Below, piece by piece: positions 1 to 8,960 of a stretch of 34,313 nucleotides of DNA. Position 1 is the first letter of the stretch. Every line of letters begins with the position of its first letter. The position numbers and the translations under genes were made by a program. This stretch comes from an uncultured Bacteroidota bacterium (GTDB taxonomy: Bacteria; Bacteroidota; Bacteroidia; Bacteroidales; P3): contig CACZRR010000068.1 in the NCBI GenBank assembly GCA_902783595.1, positions 1-34,313 of the forward strand. Reading direction: 5' to 3'. Under the pieces are notes generated by a model. It saw nothing but the letters and a program-made list of their open reading frames with translations, searched no databases and was not told the DNA's origin.

Positions 1-84
1 CTCGGAGGCAATCAGCTCGATGCCTTTGGTCTGACGCTCACGCTCTTTCTGGATGAGGTCGAAGATTTGTGTATCTCTCTGCAT
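1..84 (-). CDS. glyA: Serine hydroxymethyltransferase, N-terminal fragment
   Basis: Only the first 28 codons are inside the window and the gene runs off the left edge. The visible peptide begins [18 protein letters not shown] and continues to GIELIASE, the conserved N-terminus of GlyA (the ELIASEN block lies near the start of all family members). The enzyme is a cytosolic PLP protein that interconverts serine and glycine and loads one-carbon units onto tetrahydrofolate. The ATG at 84 fits the family start. A Bacteroidetes-type promoter lies 40-83 bases upstream. The call rests on a short fragment, but the motif is distinctive. Confidence 0.85.
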   Translation of the reverse strand, partial: MQRDTQIFDLIQKERERQTKGIELIASE

Positions 85-123
85 ATGTTTTAGTTATTGA
101 ATTATTTATAAAAACAACTTTTT

Positions 124-167
124 GCAAATATACAAAAAAATATAGTGTAATAATTATCAACACCAAA
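124..167 (-). promoter_or_regulatory. glyA promoter, Bacteroidetes type
   Basis: On the minus strand, TTTG (167-164) is followed after exactly 19 bases by TATATTTT (144-137), a 7 of 8 match to the Bacteroidetes -7 consensus TAnnTTTG at ideal spacing. A second perfect -7 element, TATATTTGC, lies at 132-124 but has no -33 partner at the right distance. Either would give a short leader ahead of the glyA ATG at 84. Confidence 0.6.
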
Positions 168-375
168 AAAACAATAAAAAATATCTGTCTCACATACCAT
201 TTTTGCTTCGCCAACGTTTTAAAAAAAGATTGTGAAGGCGACACTAATAACCCTTCAAAAAGGAGTTATATCAAGTACACAAAACACTATTCTACAATGC
301 ATTATGTTATTTAAGTAGAAGCAGCACTTTCACAATCATCACAATCCATTCATTTTCAATCAACTCTTGACAGCT

Positions 376-441
376 GCTCTATAGTTGCTCTATAGTTGCT
401 CTATAGTTACCCTATACCATCCCTATATCCGCTCCATGATG
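376..441. repeat. 11-bp tandem repeat, about six units
   Basis: GCTCTATAGTT occurs three times without interruption (376-386, 387-397, 398-408). It is followed in the same 11-base phase by the degenerate units ACCCTATACCA, TCCCTATATCC and GCTCCATGATG. The core CTATA recurs once per helical turn, so any protein that recognises it would be stacked on one face of the DNA. It lies about 180 bases ahead of the gene at 623 and about 290 from glyA. Confidence 0.85.
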
Positions 442-622
442 TCTGGCTGGTCGCTCCACAATCGCTACTGACACCATCCCTCCCGCCACCTACAAAAGAG
501 GATAAACCTTGAATCTTCCCCCCATCAAATCCAAAGGCCACCCACCCTCATCCAAATCATTTTTTATTTGAATACAATATTCTGTATGCTTTTACGTTCC
601 TACGAGGCTTAATTGACATTCA

Positions 623-2050
623 ATGAAAAGAAACATACTCCTCCTCGCGCTACTTGTACTCTCGGTGCCAGCCTCCTTTGCTCAGCGCTACAAAATGGTG
701 TTCCGTCTCGAAGACAACACAGACACGATAATGTACATCGCCAGCCACTACCGCGATCACCTCACCCGCCTCGACAGCGCCCACCGCGCCGCCGACGGCA
801 GCTTTACCTTCGCTGGCAACCGCACCTGGCCCCGCGGCGTCTATGCCCTCGTGGGACAGAAGGGCGACAAAAGCCTGCGCGACTTCGTGATCGACGACAG
901 CCGCCGCTTCACCATCAGCGGCGACGCCACACTCACCCCCTCGTCGGTGACGGTGAAGGGCAGCGACGCCAACCGCGACATGTTCCTCTACCAAGCCACC
1001 GTGGATCAGGCACGCCGCGAGATGGAATCGATCCGCGCCCGCAAAAAAGACGCCGCAACACGCACTCAAGCCGAGACCGACGAGCAGGCGCTGACAGCAC
1101 GCATGGAAGAGTTCGAGAAACGTATGCGCAACCCCCAAAAGGAACAACTCTACTTCACCCTCCTGGCGCTGTGCGACAACGGCGAGGTGCCCGACAGCGT
1201 GGACGACAAACCACTCTACTACCGCCAACACTACTGGGACACTTTCTTCCGCACCCCCCTCGCAGCATCCCACCTCACACTCTCCACACTGCTACACAGC
1301 CCCCAGTTCTTCAACAAGGTGAACTACTTCTTCTTCGGCATGCTCTACTATGCCGACAGCGATACCATCAGCGCCGAGATAGACCGCCTGGCGGCACGCA
1401 TCGGCGACGATACGGCCATGCTACGCTATGTGTTCGACCACATCGAACCCCGCTATTTCCGCTCCACACGCAACGTGGGGTGGGACGCCGCATGGTGTCA
1501 TCTGGCAGAGCACTACTACCTCGCCGGCCGCTGCCCCTGGGCGTCGGAAGGCACACTGCACAACATGCGCTACAACTACAACCGCATACGCAAGAGCATC
1601 ATCGGCGCTCATGGCCAGGAACTCTGGATGGCCGACACCAACCAGAGTGCTGATCCCAAAGATTGGATCTCCAGCCACCGATTCCCCACACCCTACGTCA
1701 TCCTGTGGTTCTGGGATCCCGACTGCCACCACTGCCAGAAGCAGAGCGAGGAGCTCAAAGTTCTCTACGACTCGCTGCTCACGGCACCCTACCGCCCCTT
1801 CGAGGTCTATGCCGTGGGATATGAAAGCGACGTAGACAAGTGGAAGAAATATGTGAAGGAACATGACTTCAGGTGGGTGAACGTGGGAGGACCGAATGTC
1901 AACGTCGACTACCAGGAGGCATACAACGTGCACGGCGCACCCACGATGATCATCCTCGACCAGAATCGCGACATCATCATGAACAAGGTGCTCTCCATCA
2001 AGAACCTCATGAAATTCCTCGAGGATCATGAGAAAAAGAGACAACAATAA
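623..2050 (+). CDS. Exported thioredoxin-like protein (DUF5106/TlpA type)
   Basis: 475 residues. Residues 1-20 are a Sec signal peptide (MKRN, hydrophobic core, ASFA cleavage region), so the product is exported. The N-terminal half resembles the beta-rich DUF4369-like domain of Bacteroidetes TlpA-family proteins (YKMVFRLEDNTDTIMYIA, GVYAL). The middle is helical and DUF5106-like. The C-terminal third is a thioredoxin fold with the redox motif WDPDCHHCQK (Cys368 and Cys371) and a late cis-Pro segment VHGAPTMIILD. It probably reduces or isomerises disulfides in the periplasm; its substrate is unknown. The stop codon overlaps the mutL start (TAATG), indicating co-translation. The ATG at 623 is chosen because it begins the signal peptide directly. 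Confidence 0.85.
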   Translation: MKRNILLLALLVLSVPASFAQRYKMVFRLEDNTDTIMYIASHYRDHLTRLDSAHRAADGSFTFAGNRTWPRGVYALVGQKGDKSLRDFVIDDSRRFTISGDATLTPSSVTVKGSDANRDMFLYQATVDQARREMESIRARKKDAATRTQAETDEQALTARMEEFEKRMRNPQKEQLYFTLLALCDNGEVPDSVDDKPLYYRQHYWDTFFRTPLAASHLTLSTLLHSPQFFNKVNYFFFGMLYYADSDTISAEIDRLAARIGDDTAMLRYVFDHIEPRYFRSTRNVGWDAAWCHLAEHYYLAGRCPWASEGTLHNMRYNYNRIRKSIIGAHGQELWMADTNQSADPKDWISSHRFPTPYVILWFWDPDCHHCQKQSEELKVLYDSLLTAPYRPFEVYAVGYESDVDKWKKYVKEHDFRWVNVGGPNVNVDYQEAYNVHGAPTMIILDQNRDIIMNKVLSIKNLMKFLEDHEKKRQQ

Positions 2051-3852
2051 TGGACATTATCAATATTCTGCCTGACAGCGTAGCCAACCAGATCGCCGCC
2101 GGCGAGGTGGTGGACCGCCCCGCCAGCGCCGTCAAGGAGCTGCTCGAAAACGCCATCGATGCCGGTGCCACACACATCGACCTCGTGGTCAAAGACGCCG
2201 GCCGCACACTCATCCAGGTGATAGACAATGGCTGCGGCATGAGCGACAGCGACGCACGCCTATGCTTCGAACGACACGCCACAAGCAAGATACACCACGC
2301 CGACGACCTCTTCGCCATACGCACCATGGGTTTCCGCGGCGAAGCACTGGCGTCGATAGCGGCCATCGCTCAGGTGGAACTGCGCACACGTCTCCATGAT
2401 GCCGAACTGGGGACGGAGATAGCCATCGAAGGATCCAAAATCATCGACCAGCACCCCACGGCATGCCCCATCGGCACCTCCTTGGCAGTAAAAAACCTCT
2501 TCTTCAACGTCCCCGCACGCCGCGCCTTCCTTAAGCGCGACAGCGTGGAAATGGCACACATCGAGGAGACTTTCCGCCGCGTCACACTCACCCACCCCGA
2601 CATAGCCTTCAGCCTCAGCGCCGGCGGCCGCACACTCTACGACCTCGCGGCAGGCAGCATGCTGCAGCGCATCAGCAGCCTCTTCGCCGACAGCTACAAG
2701 GAGCGCCTCTTCCCCGTGGAGGAGGTGACGGACCTGGTGCGCATCAAGGGGTTCGTGGCACGTCCCGAATTCTCACGGCGCTCCCGCGGCGAGCAATACC
2801 TCTTCGTCGACGGCCGCTTCATCAAACACCCAGGCCTCAGCCGCGCCGTGGAAAAAGCCTACTCGTCACTCATCCCCGACGGCAACTATCCCTCCTACTT
2901 CATCAGCCTGCAGGTGGACCCCAGCCGCATCGACATCAATATCCACCCCGCAAAAACAGAGGTGAAGTTCGCCGACGAGAGCGCCCTCTACGCCATCCTG
3001 CATTCGGCGGTGAAAAAAGCCCTCGGACAGTTCTCTCTGGCCACAGAGCTCTCTTTCGACACACCCCCCGAATTCAACATACCCCCTGCCCCTAAAGGAT
3101 ACAACCCTCCCCCACCCTCCATCAGCTACAACCCCGACTACAATCCCTTCCGCGCCACTCCTTCTCAGACGCGCATGAAACTGGAGCCCAGCGACGACAA
3201 CCACGCTGCGGTTCACCGCCACCTCCAACCCCTGCCGAACAGCACACAGCCCCTACCCGAGGAACCTTCGATACCAGAGCCTATCAACCATGGCAGTGGT
3301 CAGGCCTCCAGCTGCCTCCAGCTGCAGGGACGCTACATCGTCACACCCCTGTCGTCGGGCCTCGCTATCATCGACCAGCACCGCGCTCACCAGCGCATCC
3401 TCTTCGACCGCCTCGCCGACGCCGGTCCCCAGCACACACCATCACAGGCGCTGCTCTTCCCCATACAATGCCATTTCTCCGCCGCCGACGCCGACCTCTT
3501 CGGCGAACTGCTGCCAGACCTGCTGTCCTACGGATTTGCTATCGAGAGCACCGGACAATCCACCTTCGTGGTAACCGCCACGCCGCCCGATGTCGATACA
3601 AACAATCTGCAGAACTTCTTCGACATGATGATCACCGACTGCAAAGGCGCCTCCATGCGTAGCGGCGGCCTCATCAGCGACACCGTGCGGGCCTCGTTGG
3701 CTCGCCAGATGGCCATACGCCCCGGGCGTGTCCTCACCGACGAAGAGATGCAGCAAATGGTGGCAGACCTCTTCGCCTGTCCTATGGCCGACACCGCCCC
3801 CGACGGACGCCCCATCATCACCATCGTCAAACCCGAACAACTACTCAAATGA
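2050..3852 (+). CDS. mutL: DNA mismatch repair protein MutL
   Basis: 600 residues, usual length. The N-terminal GHKL ATPase domain (about 1-330) shows the family motifs in order: NQIAAGEVVDRPASAVKELL, ENAIDAGA, DNGCGM, FERHATSKI and GFRGEALASI. A proline-rich linker (about 335-425) precedes the C-terminal dimerisation domain. The position that in endonuclease MutLs reads DQHA-x2-E-x4-E is here DQHRAHQRILFDR starting at D442, so both glutamates are replaced (Gln and Asp). Nicking activity is therefore doubtful. The distal part CPMADTAPDGRP resembles a degenerate CPHGRP motif. MutL couples MutS mismatch recognition to strand removal. It overlaps both neighbours (TAATG upstream, ATGA downstream). 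Confidence 0.97.
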   Translation: MDIINILPDSVANQIAAGEVVDRPASAVKELLENAIDAGATHIDLVVKDAGRTLIQVIDNGCGMSDSDARLCFERHATSKIHHADDLFAIRTMGFRGEALASIAAIAQVELRTRLHDAELGTEIAIEGSKIIDQHPTACPIGTSLAVKNLFFNVPARRAFLKRDSVEMAHIEETFRRVTLTHPDIAFSLSAGGRTLYDLAAGSMLQRISSLFADSYKERLFPVEEVTDLVRIKGFVARPEFSRRSRGEQYLFVDGRFIKHPGLSRAVEKAYSSLIPDGNYPSYFISLQVDPSRIDINIHPAKTEVKFADESALYAILHSAVKKALGQFSLATELSFDTPPEFNIPPAPKGYNPPPPSISYNPDYNPFRATPSQTRMKLEPSDDNHAAVHRHLQPLPNSTQPLPEEPSIPEPINHGSGQASSCLQLQGRYIVTPLSSGLAIIDQHRAHQRILFDRLADAGPQHTPSQALLFPIQCHFSAADADLFGELLPDLLSYGFAIESTGQSTFVVTATPPDVDTNNLQNFFDMMITDCKGASMRSGGLISDTVRASLARQMAIRPGRVLTDEEMQQMVADLFACPMADTAPDGRPIITIVKPEQLLK

Positions 3853-4457
3853 CACAATACCAACCACAAGGCTTCAAGATGCTGCCCACAGCAGTGAAGC
3901 ACCTCATCATCATCAACGCAATCGTTTACCTCGCCGACTATGTGCTACAGATGCGAGGACTCAGCCTCACGAGGTATATGGCACTCTTTAGCGTCGACAC
4001 CCATGGATTCCAACCCTGGCAGCCGCTCACCTATATGTTCATGCACGGCAACCTCACTCACTTGGTCCTCAACATGTTTATGCTATGGATGTTCGGCACC
4101 ACGATGGAGAATTTCTGGGGCACACGCCGCTTCGTCATCTACTATTTGCTCTGCGGCATCGGCGCAGGCATCCTCAACGCACTCATCCCCGGCATACACC
4201 TCTCCGTGGGCGCTTCGGGAGCCATCTACGGCATACTCCTGGCCTTCGGTATGACGTTCCCCAACGAGCGCATCTACCTCTACTTCCTCGTGCCCCTCAA
4301 GGCCAAATGGATGATCACAGGAATGGTGGTGCTCGAACTAATCGAAGGTCTCTTCTTCACCTACGACGGCGTGGCGCATTTCGCACACCTCTTCGGCATG
4401 CTCGTGGGGCTGTGTCTCATCCTCTGGTGGCGCAAGCATCCCTTCTCGCGCTTCTGA
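3849..4457 (+). CDS. Rhomboid-family intramembrane serine protease
   Basis: 202 residues with about six membrane segments, the minimal bacterial rhomboid size. Diagnostic motifs are HGNLTHLVLNM (66-76) in the second helix, GASGAIYG with catalytic Ser123, and AHLFGMLVG with the partner His180. These enzymes cut substrate transmembrane segments inside the inner membrane; the substrate here is not deducible. The start overlaps the mutL stop by ATGA, so it is translated with mutL. The pairing of mutL with a rhomboid gene is, as I recall, common in Bacteroidales. The gene converges on the YfcC-type carrier with only 7 bases between stop codons. Confidence 0.93.
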   Translation: MTQYQPQGFKMLPTAVKHLIIINAIVYLADYVLQMRGLSLTRYMALFSVDTHGFQPWQPLTYMFMHGNLTHLVLNMFMLWMFGTTMENFWGTRRFVIYYLLCGIGAGILNALIPGIHLSVGASGAIYGILLAFGMTFPNERIYLYFLVPLKAKWMITGMVVLELIEGLFFTYDGVAHFAHLFGMLVGLCLILWWRKHPFSRF

Positions 4458-4472
4458 AAACCGGTCAGAAGC
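4450..4472. terminator. Possible hairpin spanning two convergent stop codons
   Basis: GCTTCTGA (4450-4457) pairs perfectly with TCAGAAGC (4465-4472) around a 7-base loop. The arms contain the TGA stops of the rhomboid gene (+) and the carrier gene (-), so both genes share one 8-bp stem. There is no T-run on either side, so intrinsic termination is uncertain. Confidence 0.35.
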
Positions 4473-5871
4473 CCGGCAACGTCAGCCACAACGTGGGCAG
4501 CAACAGGAAGAAACCCACGACGATGAGTCCCACAATAAATTTCCACACCCATCGCAGCCAGGTGCCATAAGGTATGCGCGCCATGCCGAGCACACCAATA
4601 AGCACGCCACTGGTGGGCGTCAACATGTTGGTGAAGCCGTCGCCAAACTGGAAAGCCAACACGGTGGTCTGCCGCGAGACCTGCATAAGGTCGGCGAACT
4701 GCGTCATGATAGGCATCGTCAGCGCCGCCTTGGCCGACCCGCTGGGCATCACAACATTGAGCAGCGTCTGGAAGAGATACATCACCCCCACCGACGCCAC
4801 CTCGCCCAGCGACGCAAGGCTGCGCGAAAGACCATACAGAAGGGTGTCGATCACGTGACCGTCGCGCAGGATGAAGATGATGCCACTGGCCAACCCCACC
4901 ACCAAAGCGGCGGAGAGGATATCCTTACAGCCCTCAAGAAACAGTTTCGCGATAGCGTCGCCACCCTGCCGGTCGATAATACCGCTGACGATACCCATTG
5001 CCAGGAAGAGAGCTGAGATCTCGGTGATATACCACCCCCATACGAGCACCCCTACCACCAGGGCCACGATGGTGAGCAGCAACACTATCAATATGAGCCG
5101 TTGGCGCCACGTAAGCTCGGCATCGCTGCTGTCGGCGGCACGCGAGCGCCAGTAGTCGTCGAGTCGGTAGACAGGGCTGCGCGAAGGATCTTTCTTCACC
5201 CTATGTGCGTACCACAGCACGAAGGCGATGCCTATCAGCGTCAGCACCACCCAACAGAAAAGACGGTATTCCAATCCGGAGAACAGCGGCAGCTCAGCGA
5301 TACCCTGCGCGATACCTATGGTGAAGGGGTTGAGCATGGCTCCTGCAAAACCCACATGGGCGGCGACATAGCACATGCACACCCCCACGATGCTGTCGTA
5401 GCCCATCTGTATGGCCAAAGGAATGAATACCACCACAAAGGCTATAGTCTCCTCGCTCATGCCGAACACGGCACCAAAGAGGCTGAAGAGCAGCATGACA
5501 AAGGTGATGATGATATTGCCGACACCCAGCCGCTCCACCAAGCGGTAGCGTGTCAGCTGCCGCACTCGCCGCAGGAAGACCATGATACCCACGTCGATAG
5601 CATGACTGTTGTTCAAGATCCAAAATGCACCACCCACCATGAGGATGAAGATGATAATATCGGCTTTGTCAACGAAACCGTTGAACAATGCCGAGAACAC
5701 CTGCCATGTCTGCGGTGCCGCATCAACATAGTGGTACGAGTTGTCCACCACCACTTCGCGCCCCTGCACCTCTTCGCGCACATATTCTCCCGCTGGCACC
5801 ACCCAGGTGAGTAGCGCCGACAGCACAATGAGGGCAAAGACGATGGTGAAGGTATGTGGTATGCGTTTCAT
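4465..5871 (-). CDS. YfcC/DcuC-family carboxylate or peptide carrier
   Basis: 468 residues with about 11-13 hydrophobic helices. It begins MKRIPHTFTIVFALIVL, followed by WVVPAGEY, a hallmark of the YfcC branch of the C4-dicarboxylate anaerobic carrier family. Further family landmarks are the segment around GMSEETIAF, the half-helix region VGFAGAMLNPFTIGIAQGIA, and the C-terminal repeat VVMPSGSAKAALTMPIM followed by a GDGFTNMLTPTSG stretch. It is an inner-membrane secondary transporter; substrate cannot be told from sequence (dicarboxylates, peptides and amino acids are all reported for the superfamily). Its start overlaps the glycosyltransferase stop by ATGA. Confidence 0.88.
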   Translation of the reverse strand: MKRIPHTFTIVFALIVLSALLTWVVPAGEYVREEVQGREVVVDNSYHYVDAAPQTWQVFSALFNGFVDKADIIIFILMVGGAFWILNNSHAIDVGIMVFLRRVRQLTRYRLVERLGVGNIIITFVMLLFSLFGAVFGMSEETIAFVVVFIPLAIQMGYDSIVGVCMCYVAAHVGFAGAMLNPFTIGIAQGIAELPLFSGLEYRLFCWVVLTLIGIAFVLWYAHRVKKDPSRSPVYRLDDYWRSRAADSSDAELTWRQRLILIVLLLTIVALVVGVLVWGWYITEISALFLAMGIVSGIIDRQGGDAIAKLFLEGCKDILSAALVVGLASGIIFILRDGHVIDTLLYGLSRSLASLGEVASVGVMYLFQTLLNVVMPSGSAKAALTMPIMTQFADLMQVSRQTTVLAFQFGDGFTNMLTPTSGVLIGVLGMARIPYGTWLRWVWKFIVGLIVVGFFLLLPTLWLTLPGF

Positions 5872-6986
5872 ATCATTTCTACTATTTTCCGGTTGACAAC
5901 CTCAGGACTGTATGCCTGCATCGTCTCTATACGCCGCTGCACATCGCTATCGGAGAAGGGTCTCACCATCAGGTCGTCCAATGCGTCGCGCATGGCCTCG
6001 GGGCTGTCGGCCACCGTGCAGAGGCCACCGAGAGCTGTGCCCGCCACCATGTGGCTATTCACCAGACAGTGGCGTCCCACGAAGAGCGACTCCAGCAACT
6101 TGAGCTTCAGACCTGTGGGCTGCCCGGTGAAAAGAATATTAACTTGTGCTTCGGAGATCATGCGTTGCATCGTGTCATGGTCGGGATTGGCTACCAGCTT
6201 GACATTCTCGTGCTGTGACACACGTCCACACAGCTCCTCAGAGGGATTGTGGCCAGCCACCACCAAGGGCCAGCGTCCATCATCGAACACATGGCTTATC
6301 AGGTACTCGACAGCAGAGGCATTCTCATCCACCTCCAGGTTGCCGTGGAAAAGAGCGTACTCGCCCCTACCGGTCTTTGAGCACACATGGTTATAGGGCT
6401 GCGAGCTGGTGAGTTGCACCACCTGGTGGCACCCCATGGCGAGGAAGCGTTCCTTGTCGGCCTCTGTCACAGCAAGCACCGTCTTTGCCTTACGCAGGAG
6501 GTTCCCCTCGTAACGCTGCAGACGACGAGATTCTGTGTTCAGATACCTCCGCTTCAGGGCCTTTGGCGTCACACTTGCCAACTGGCGGTAGTAGTCAGCC
6601 TCCACGTTATGCGCCCGCACCAGCACATTGCGTCCTGCAAACGCATCGTCCTGCAACAGCGCACAGGTGTGCACCCCTTCGAGCAGGATGGGATAGTCGT
6701 CCTGCAGGAGACGTGCCTTCAGCTCCTTGCTGTCGCGAGAGCTGACGATAAAAGGCCTACGATCCGTCAGCATGAGCAGGGGCGACATCCGGCGGCGGTA
6801 GTATTGCACCTCCACGCAGTATGGCTCCAGCTCCTTTGCCTGCGTGCGTCCATAGCAGAAGCAGTGCAGATGCACTTTCACCCCTGCCACGCTGAGAGCA
6901 CGCAGCCGATAGAACACATCTATCACCCCACCATAGTCGGCTGGCCAGGGGACGTTGAATGCGACGATATGCAGATGCTTATCCAT
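5868..6986 (-). CDS. Glycosyltransferase, GT-B fold type
   Basis: About 372 residues from the chosen ATG at 6986. Met-Asp-Lys-His here leads straight into the first Rossmann strand (LHIVAFNVPWPADYGG), as expected for a GT-B donor/acceptor domain. A longer frame adds 13 unlikely residues upstream. Later parts fit a GT4-like C-terminal domain: the ALFHGNLEVDEN block, VVAGHNPSEEL, and TGLKLKLLESLFVG, which matches the nucleotide-sugar-binding region. It probably transfers a sugar from a nucleotide-sugar donor in envelope or glycoprotein assembly; donor and acceptor are unknown. The start overlaps the CYTH gene end by 8 bases and the stop overlaps the carrier start, so the three are coupled. Confidence 0.8.
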   Translation of the reverse strand: MDKHLHIVAFNVPWPADYGGVIDVFYRLRALSVAGVKVHLHCFCYGRTQAKELEPYCVEVQYYRRRMSPLLMLTDRRPFIVSSRDSKELKARLLQDDYPILLEGVHTCALLQDDAFAGRNVLVRAHNVEADYYRQLASVTPKALKRRYLNTESRRLQRYEGNLLRKAKTVLAVTEADKERFLAMGCHQVVQLTSSQPYNHVCSKTGRGEYALFHGNLEVDENASAVEYLISHVFDDGRWPLVVAGHNPSEELCGRVSQHENVKLVANPDHDTMQRMISEAQVNILFTGQPTGLKLKLLESLFVGRHCLVNSHMVAGTALGGLCTVADSPEAMRDALDDLMVRPFSDSDVQRRIETMQAYSPEVVNRKIVEMI

Positions 6987-7440
6987 GGATAGCCATATAG
7001 CTGTTACGGTATCTGGGATCGTCACTCACCTCATCGCCGAACCACGCAGGTGGAACGAATCGGTCGGCCTCCTCAGTGGATGCGAACTCCACCTCCACGA
7101 TGCGTAAGCCCTCATGGCTGCCGTGGAAGATATCCACCTCAGCAACGTGTCCATCACCGAGATGGACACGATAGCGTGTCTTACAGACGAGCCGTCCCTC
7201 ACACTTGTCGCGCAAAGACAGGAAACTCTGCTGCGAAAGGAGGAACTCCTCCTCGCGATTCACGATAGCGGTAGTAGCCTCTTGTCGGCGTTCTTTCACC
7301 GTCAGGATGCAGGCATCGCCCATTCTGCGTATTCGCAGGGTGGGCGATGTGCAGAGATATCCTTGTTCAATCTCCACATGAGGATAGCCGTTTAAATCCT
7401 CTGGTAGTGAAGCTATAAGATATTTCCTTTCTATCTCCAT
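6979..7440 (-). CDS. CYTH-domain protein (triphosphate tunnel metalloenzyme)
   Basis: 153 residues. It opens with MEIERKYLI, the ExExK signature of CYTH proteins, and has the alternating charged strands of the beta tunnel: TLRIRRM, CILTVKER, EEEFLL, KTRYRVHL, AEVDIFHG and IVEVEFAS. Members hydrolyse inorganic triphosphate, thiamine triphosphate or related compounds with a divalent metal; which one applies here is unknown. The ATG abuts the purC stop with no gap, so the protein is probably made from the same message. Confidence 0.92.
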   Translation of the reverse strand: MEIERKYLIASLPEDLNGYPHVEIEQGYLCTSPTLRIRRMGDACILTVKERRQEATTAIVNREEEFLLSQQSFLSLRDKCEGRLVCKTRYRVHLGDGHVAEVDIFHGSHEGLRIVEVEFASTEEADRFVPPAWFGDEVSDDPRYRNSYMAIHG

Positions 7441-8388
7441 TTAGAGCGTAGAGAGGTAATTAGTGACATTCTTCTCTATACGCCCCTGCAGATCAGTGCA
7501 TTCGTCTGCCTTCTGGAATTTCTCTCCCGTGATATGCTCGTAGAGCTCGATGTAGCGGTCAGAAATAGCGCTCACTATCGCGTCGGTCATCTCGGGCACC
7601 TGCTGTCCCTCCTTGCCCTGGAAACCGTTCTCCATGAGCCATTCGCGCACAAACTCCTTGCTCAACTGGCGCTGATGCTCTCCCTTTGCCAGCCGTTCCT
7701 CATAGCCTTCGGCATAGAAATAGCGGCTGCTGTCCGGGGTGTGTATCTCATCGATGAGGTAGATCTTGCCGTCGCGCTTGCCAAACTCGTACTTGGTGTC
7801 GACAAGGATGAGACCCTTTTGTGCTGCCATCTCGGTGCCACGCTGGAAGAGAGCGAGGGCATAGCGCTCGAGCTGGTCGTAGTCCTCCTGGCTGACAAGA
7901 CCGGTGCGTATGATCTCCTCACGGCTGATATTCTCATCGTGCCCCTCGTCGGCCTTGGTGGTGGGGGTGACGATGGGTGTGGGGAACTTCTGGTTCTCCT
8001 CCATTCCCTCGGGCAATTTGACGCCACAGAGCGTGCGTGCTCCTGCCTTATATTCGCGCCAGGAACTGCCGGCCAGGTATCCGCGGACAATCATCTCCAC
8101 ACGGAACCCCTCGCATTTGAGGCCCACGGTAACCATGGGGTCGGGGGTCGCCAGCTTCCAGTTGGGCAGGATATCGGCGGTGGCGTCAAGAAACTTAGCC
8201 GCAATCTGGTTGAGCACCTGACCTTTGTAGGGGATACCCTTGGGAAGCACCACATCGAACGCCGAGATGCGGTCACTGACCACCATTGCCATATATTTGT
8301 CGTCGATATTGTACACATCGCGTACTTTACCGACGTAGAGACTTTTCTGCTTGGGAAATTTGAAGTTGGTTTTTACGATTGCGTTCAT
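7441..8388 (-). CDS. purC: SAICAR synthetase
   Basis: 315 residues, the usual length for this branch. It joins aspartate to CAIR using ATP in de novo purine synthesis. Motifs: GKVRDVY near residue 20 (nucleotide loop), [26 protein letters not shown], and [28 protein letters not shown], which carries the metal and substrate ligands. Its position between rsmD and a CYTH gene is not a pathway cluster; no other pur gene is in the window. The ATG at 8388 begins the standard Bacteroidetes N-terminus. Confidence 0.97.
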   Translation of the reverse strand: MNAIVKTNFKFPKQKSLYVGKVRDVYNIDDKYMAMVVSDRISAFDVVLPKGIPYKGQVLNQIAAKFLDATADILPNWKLATPDPMVTVGLKCEGFRVEMIVRGYLAGSSWREYKAGARTLCGVKLPEGMEENQKFPTPIVTPTTKADEGHDENISREEIIRTGLVSQEDYDQLERYALALFQRGTEMAAQKGLILVDTKYEFGKRDGKIYLIDEIHTPDSSRYFYAEGYEERLAKGEHQRQLSKEFVREWLMENGFQGKEGQQVPEMTDAIVSAISDRYIELYEHITGEKFQKADECTDLQGRIEKNVTNYLSTL

Positions 8389-8410
8389 ATCTTGTTCTTT
8401 TTTGTTTCTT

Positions 8411-8956
8411 TTATTCTTCCAGTTTATTGGCGAAGAATGTGAAATTCACCTTGCCATAGTTGCGGTGCTGCCAGAAGTGAGGGTGCTCGGAGAAGCTATA
8501 GTCACGAGGATGCTCTAGGATGAATATGCCGTCGTCGCTGAGCACGCCACTTTCGAACACCATATCCGGAAGTTTCTCCAATCCCTCCAAAGCGTAGGGT
8601 GGGTCAGCAAAGACGATGTCGAACCGGCGGTTGGCGCGACGCAGGAGATCGAACACATCGGCGCGCACCACATGCATGTTATTCACCCCGAGGCGCTCGG
8701 TCTCGCGCTTCATATAGTCGGTGCAGGCGGCATTGATATCGATGCTTGTCACCTCACGTGCGCCACGCGACACGAACTCCAGCGACACGGCTCCCGTGCC
8801 GGCGAAGAGATCCATCACACTGCAATCCTCAAAATCTACGTAGTTGTTCAGTATGTTGAACAGGCTCTCGCGCGCCATATCCGTGGTAGGACGCACGGGC
8901 AGGTTGGCAGGTGGATTGAGACGTCGGCCTCGCAGGCTACCGGCAATGATACGCAT
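8411..8956 (-). CDS. rsmD: 16S rRNA (guanine966-N2)-methyltransferase
   Basis: 181 residues. It begins [13 protein letters not shown], the RsmD N-terminus. The SAM-binding loop is [18 protein letters not shown] (about 49-66), the acidic post-strand residue lies in TSIDINAA, and the catalytic N-methyltransferase motif is FADPPYAL. It methylates G966 of 16S rRNA in the assembled small subunit. It lies 4 bases after the DUF3822 gene, a neighbour pair I recall as typical of Bacteroidetes. Confidence 0.95.
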   Translation of the reverse strand: MRIIAGSLRGRRLNPPANLPVRPTTDMARESLFNILNNYVDFEDCSVMDLFAGTGAVSLEFVSRGAREVTSIDINAACTDYMKRETERLGVNNMHVVRADVFDLLRRANRRFDIVFADPPYALEGLEKLPDMVFESGVLSDDGIFILEHPRDYSFSEHPHFWQHRNYGKVNFTFFANKLEE

Positions 8957-8960
8957 CTCC

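Larger units (their letters stand above)
85..622. other. Gene-free spacer between divergent genes
   Basis: This 538-base stretch separates leftward glyA from the rightward thioredoxin-like gene. The left part (85-300) is very AT-rich and carries the glyA promoter. The middle (376-441) carries an 11-bp periodic repeat. The right part has C-rich, non-coding-looking sequence. Two short opposed open frames at 38-314 have low-complexity composition and no recognisable motif, so I do not call them genes. A possible weak promoter for the gene at 623 is TTTG at 567-570 with TACGTTCC at 593-600, but the spacing of 22 and the poor -7 match make it doubtful. Confidence 0.6.

Noticed and set aside
38..314. 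Two short opposed frames in the left spacer
   Set aside because: AT-rich, no motif, overlapping each other and the glyA promoter and start.
376..441. CRISPR array
   Set aside because: The 11-bp repeats are contiguous with no spacers and no cas gene is nearby.
613..1653. Overlapping Arg/Pro-rich frame in the thioredoxin-like gene
   Set aside because: A +1 shadow frame. The chosen frame has a signal peptide and CxxC motif.
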